Positions 15,334 to 17,605 of a DNA stretch of 17,605 nucleotides are shown here, piece after piece (position 1 is the first letter of the stretch; the number at the start of each line of letters is the position of its first letter). The DNA is from JAMDCX01 sp049977145 (GTDB taxonomy: Bacteria > Planctomycetota > Phycisphaerae > WQYP01): assembly GCA_049977145.1 (NCBI GenBank), contig JBMFGW010000082.1, positions 1 to 17,605 of the forward strand, read 5' to 3'. The position numbers and the translations under genes were made by a program. Under the pieces are notes generated by a model that was not told the origin of the DNA, ran no database searches, and worked only from the letters and a program-made list of their open reading frames with translations.

Positions 15334-16743
15334 ATGGAAACGATTCCCAAAACAACATTCGCGTTATTTTTCGGAAATCGCGGTTTTTTTCCCGCTTCTC
15401 TCATTGCCCAGGCGCGGAATGAAATCCAGTCGCGGTTGGAGCAAATGGGCCATAACGTGCTCATGCTGGAAGAGTCGGCTACCCGCCACGGTGCCGTTGA
15501 GACACGCGCGGAAGCCAGTCGTTACGCGGAATTTCTAAATCAACACCGTGGCAAGTTCGGGGGCGTGATACTAAGCCTGCCGAACTTTGGTGATGAAAGC
15601 GGTGCCGTTATGGCATTGCAGGATGCGGGCGTGCCGATTCTTATACATGCCTATCCCGACGAATTGGACAAGATGGGGCCGACGATGCGTCGGGATTCGT
15701 TTTGCGGCAAGCTCTCTATTATGGATGTGTTTTGCCAATACGGAATCAAGTTTACCGCGTTACAGCCGCACACAGTCGCCCCAGCTTCTCAAACGTTTGA
15801 AGCCAATATCGACTATTTTGACCGGCTCTGCCGGGTGGTCGGCGGGATGCGCCGGATGACCATCGGAGCCATTGGTGCCCGCACGACGGCGTTTAAGACG
15901 GTACGTATCGACGAACTGACGTTGCAGCGACACGGAATAACAATTGAAACGATGGATTTATCAGATGTTTTCCTTCGCATTGAAGCACTTGATGCCAATA
16001 ATAAAGCGGTGCGCGAGAAGGCGGCCTTTCTTACCGGCTACACCGATTTTTCCGCCGTGCCCGGGGAGGCCATCACCAACATGGCCCGCTTGGGCGTGGT
16101 GTTGGATCAAATCACGGAAGAATTTCAGCTTGATGCCCTGGCCATTCGCTGCTGGATTGAACTGCAGAAAAAGCTGCATATATCGCCTTGCACGCTGTTA
16201 AGCGAACTGAATAATCGGGGTGTGGCCACCGCGTGTGAGGTGGATATAGGCTCGGCGGTTATGATGCGGGCCTTGCGGTTGGCATCGGGTCAGGTAACGA
16301 CGTGTCTGGATTGGAACAACAATTACGGCGATGATCCCGACAAGTGTATTTTATTTCATTGTGGCCCGGTGCCGCAGAAAATGATGCGCGCCAAAGGCAA
16401 GGTGATTGATCATAGCATGTTGGCCAAGGTTGTGGGACCAGGCTGTTCCTGGGGCTGTAACGTGGGGCGCATCGCGCCCATGCCGATCAGTTTCGGCAAC
16501 CTGCTGACGCAGGATGGCAGAATCAAATGCTATCTGGGCGAAGGTCGATTCACGGAAGATGAAATTGCGGAAGACTTTTTCGGCTGCGCCGGGGTCGCTG
16601 AAATCGCCAATCTGCAAAACCTGTTGCAAACAATTGGTATGACCGGTCATCGCCACCATGTCGCTGTGACACCCGGCCATGTGGCCGATCCGATCCGTGA
16701 AGCATTCAGCGCCTATCTGGGCTACGAGGTAACAAAAGCGTGA
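15334..16743 (+). CDS. L-fucose isomerase-like sugar isomerase
   Basis: Predicted 469-residue cytoplasmic aldose-ketose isomerase. ATG 15334 is chosen for AAAGGA at 15322-15327; it begins 11 bases after the aldolase stop. The sequence belongs to the L-fucose/L-arabinose isomerase fold family. E302 in ACEVDIG and D326 in TCLDWNNN are spaced 24 residues apart, the same as the metal-binding E337 and D361 of E. coli FucI (as I recall them). A His cluster (RHHVAVTPGH, 440-449) near the C-terminus can supply the third ligand. It is shorter than FucI, so it belongs to the diverse fucose-isomerase-like group and the sugar cannot be read from sequence; members of this fold act on several aldoses. Position between aldolase and kinase supports an aldose to ketose step. 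Its TGA overlaps the next GTG. Confidence 0.8.
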   Translation: METIPKTTFALFFGNRGFFPASLIAQARNEIQSRLEQMGHNVLMLEESATRHGAVETRAEASRYAEFLNQHRGKFGGVILSLPNFGDESGAVMALQDAGVPILIHAYPDELDKMGPTMRRDSFCGKLSIMDVFCQYGIKFTALQPHTVAPASQTFEANIDYFDRLCRVVGGMRRMTIGAIGARTTAFKTVRIDELTLQRHGITIETMDLSDVFLRIEALDANNKAVREKAAFLTGYTDFSAVPGEAITNMARLGVVLDQITEEFQLDALAIRCWIELQKKLHISPCTLLSELNNRGVATACEVDIGSAVMMRALRLASGQVTTCLDWNNNYGDDPDKCILFHCGPVPQKMMRAKGKVIDHSMLAKVVGPGCSWGCNVGRIAPMPISFGNLLTQDGRIKCYLGEGRFTEDEIAEDFFGCAGVAEIANLQNLLQTIGMTGHRHHVAVTPGHVADPIREAFSAYLGYEVTKA

Positions 16744-17605
16744 GCACCTTGGGTATTGATGTCGGTACAAGCGGTTGTAAGGCGGGAGCATTTTCAAGCG
16801 GTGGAAAGTGTATTCATCTGGCGTATCGGGAGTACCCAACTGCCTATCCGCGCCAAGGTTGGGCGGAACTGGACGCACCGTATGTGTGGACTCAAGTACA
16901 GGAGACGATCTCCGAAGTGGCGGCGGCCACAAAATCTGACCCGCTCCGAGCATTGTGCGTCAGTGCAATGGGGGAAGCCGCCACACCGGTAAACAAAAAT
17001 CGCCAAATTCTGGGTTCGAGCATTCTTTCCTCGGACGTCCGTGGACGAGAGTATATTGACGTAATGTTGCGTCAAATGTCACAGGAAGAATTTTACGGAA
17101 TCAATCCCAATGTGCTTACGCCGAGTTATACGCTGCCGAAGTTGCAGTGGCTTAAAGAGCATAGGCCTGAACTTTATCACGCGACCGATTATTTTTTGAT
17201 GTGGGGCGGATTGGTGGAATTTTTACTGGGTGCTGATCCGTTCATCAGTTATTCCCACGCAAATCGAACTTTGCTGTTTGATATTCATAAGCAAGATTGG
17301 TCGGAAAAATTGCTCGCCATAAGCGGAATGGATCGCGCCAAGCTGCCACGTTGTCTGCCCTCCGGTACGGTTGCGGGTACTGTGTCTGGTGAGATGGCGT
17401 CACAGTTGGGCCTGTCAACGAATGTAAAAATTGTCGTCGGCGGCCACGATCAGTGCTGCAATGCTCTGGGGGCGGGTATCAACAAGCCTGGGTACGCGGT
17501 GGATGGAATCGGAACCTATGAGTGTATTACACCGGTGTATTATGGCCTACCCGATCCCGGCAAAATGCTCTCCCTGGGGCTGAACATAGAGCATTATGTC
17601 ATTGC
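16740..17605 (+). CDS. FGGY-family sugar kinase, partial (cut by window end)
   Basis: GTG 16740 overlaps the isomerase stop as GTGA, with GAGG at 16726-16729 upstream. The frame stays open for 288 codons to the window edge, so the C-terminal half is missing. LGIDVGTSGCKAGAF at the start is the FGGY phosphate-1 motif (DxGTs). VVGGHDQCCNALGAG near residues 232-246 is the second FGGY signature, with D237 the expected catalytic base. It should phosphorylate the ketose made by the isomerase, as xylulokinase, L-fuculokinase and L-rhamnulokinase do. Which of these it resembles most cannot be told from the visible half. It completes an isomerase, kinase and aldolase trio with the two preceding genes. 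Confidence 0.88.
   Translation, partial: MSTLGIDVGTSGCKAGAFSSGGKCIHLAYREYPTAYPRQGWAELDAPYVWTQVQETISEVAAATKSDPLRALCVSAMGEAATPVNKNRQILGSSILSSDVRGREYIDVMLRQMSQEEFYGINPNVLTPSYTLPKLQWLKEHRPELYHATDYFLMWGGLVEFLLGADPFISYSHANRTLLFDIHKQDWSEKLLAISGMDRAKLPRCLPSGTVAGTVSGEMASQLGLSTNVKIVVGGHDQCCNALGAGINKPGYAVDGIGTYECITPVYYGLPDPGKMLSLGLNIEHYVI

Noticed and set aside
16351..16953. 200-codon minus-strand reading frame across the isomerase/kinase junction
   Set aside because: It overlaps conserved motifs of both + strand genes and their GTGA overlap; it is an antisense shadow.
1..17605. CRISPR array, insertion sequence, tRNA or rRNA
   Set aside because: I saw no regularly spaced repeats, transposase-like protein, terminal inverted repeats with target duplication, or RNA-gene motifs.

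Overview
The window is about 17.6 kb of bacterial DNA with every recognisable gene on the + strand. It looks like a planctomycete-type genome, most likely Phycisphaerae or a relative in the Planctomycetes-Verrucomicrobia group. The clues are two proteins with C-terminal PEP-CTERM sorting tails, a FTLIELLVVISIIAVLIALLLPAL-type prepilin with the ARAK..A.R..C.SNLR..G continuation, a GH27 enzyme carrying an NPCBM and an Ig-like domain, and Tat-type signals on secreted carbohydrate enzymes. This placement is inferred from protein style alone; no rRNA or marker gene is present.

Layout. 1-613: no convincing gene, but many inverted repeats and a structured leader. 614-1483: a small PEP-CTERM protein made of one beta-rich domain, followed by a strong intrinsic terminator. 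1612-2502: a prepilin-like secreted protein. 2503-2913: intergenic, with several dyads. From 2914 onward a secreted-enzyme and sugar-catabolism cluster runs to the window edge: a PEP-CTERM glycoside hydrolase (GH-A, 2914-4719), a Tat-exported beta-helix protein resembling GH110 (4840-6915), a Tat-exported GH27 alpha-galactosidase-like enzyme (6912-8978), a second glycoside hydrolase closely related to the first but carrying an inserted domain and lacking PEP-CTERM (GH-B, 9015-11372), a GH78 alpha-L-rhamnosidase (11448-14408), a class II aldolase (14405-15322), an L-fucose-isomerase-like protein (15334-16743) and the first 288 codons of an FGGY sugar kinase (16740-17605, cut by the window).

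How the genes fit together. Four-base stop/start overlaps (ATGA at 6912 and 14405, GTGA at 16740) and short gaps argue that 4840 to the end, and perhaps 2914 to the end, is one operon. The five exported enzymes appear suited to a galactose- and rhamnose-containing plant or algal polysaccharide. The three cytoplasmic genes form an isomerase, kinase and aldolase set, the logic of L-fucose or L-rhamnose breakdown, but with a class II fructose-bisphosphate-type aldolase where FucA or RhaD would be expected. No transporter, TonB/Sus system or regulator is visible.

The most unusual point is modular. A roughly 210-225 residue domain that forms almost the whole small PEP-CTERM protein at 614-1483 reappears as an insertion inside GH-B, at a place where its close relative GH-A is uninterrupted. 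GH-A keeps the PEP-CTERM anchor and lacks the domain; GH-B has the domain and lacks the anchor. The fold of the two hydrolases is recognisable (TIM barrel plus a GATase-like domain, GH42/GH14-like), but I cannot assign them to a defined family.
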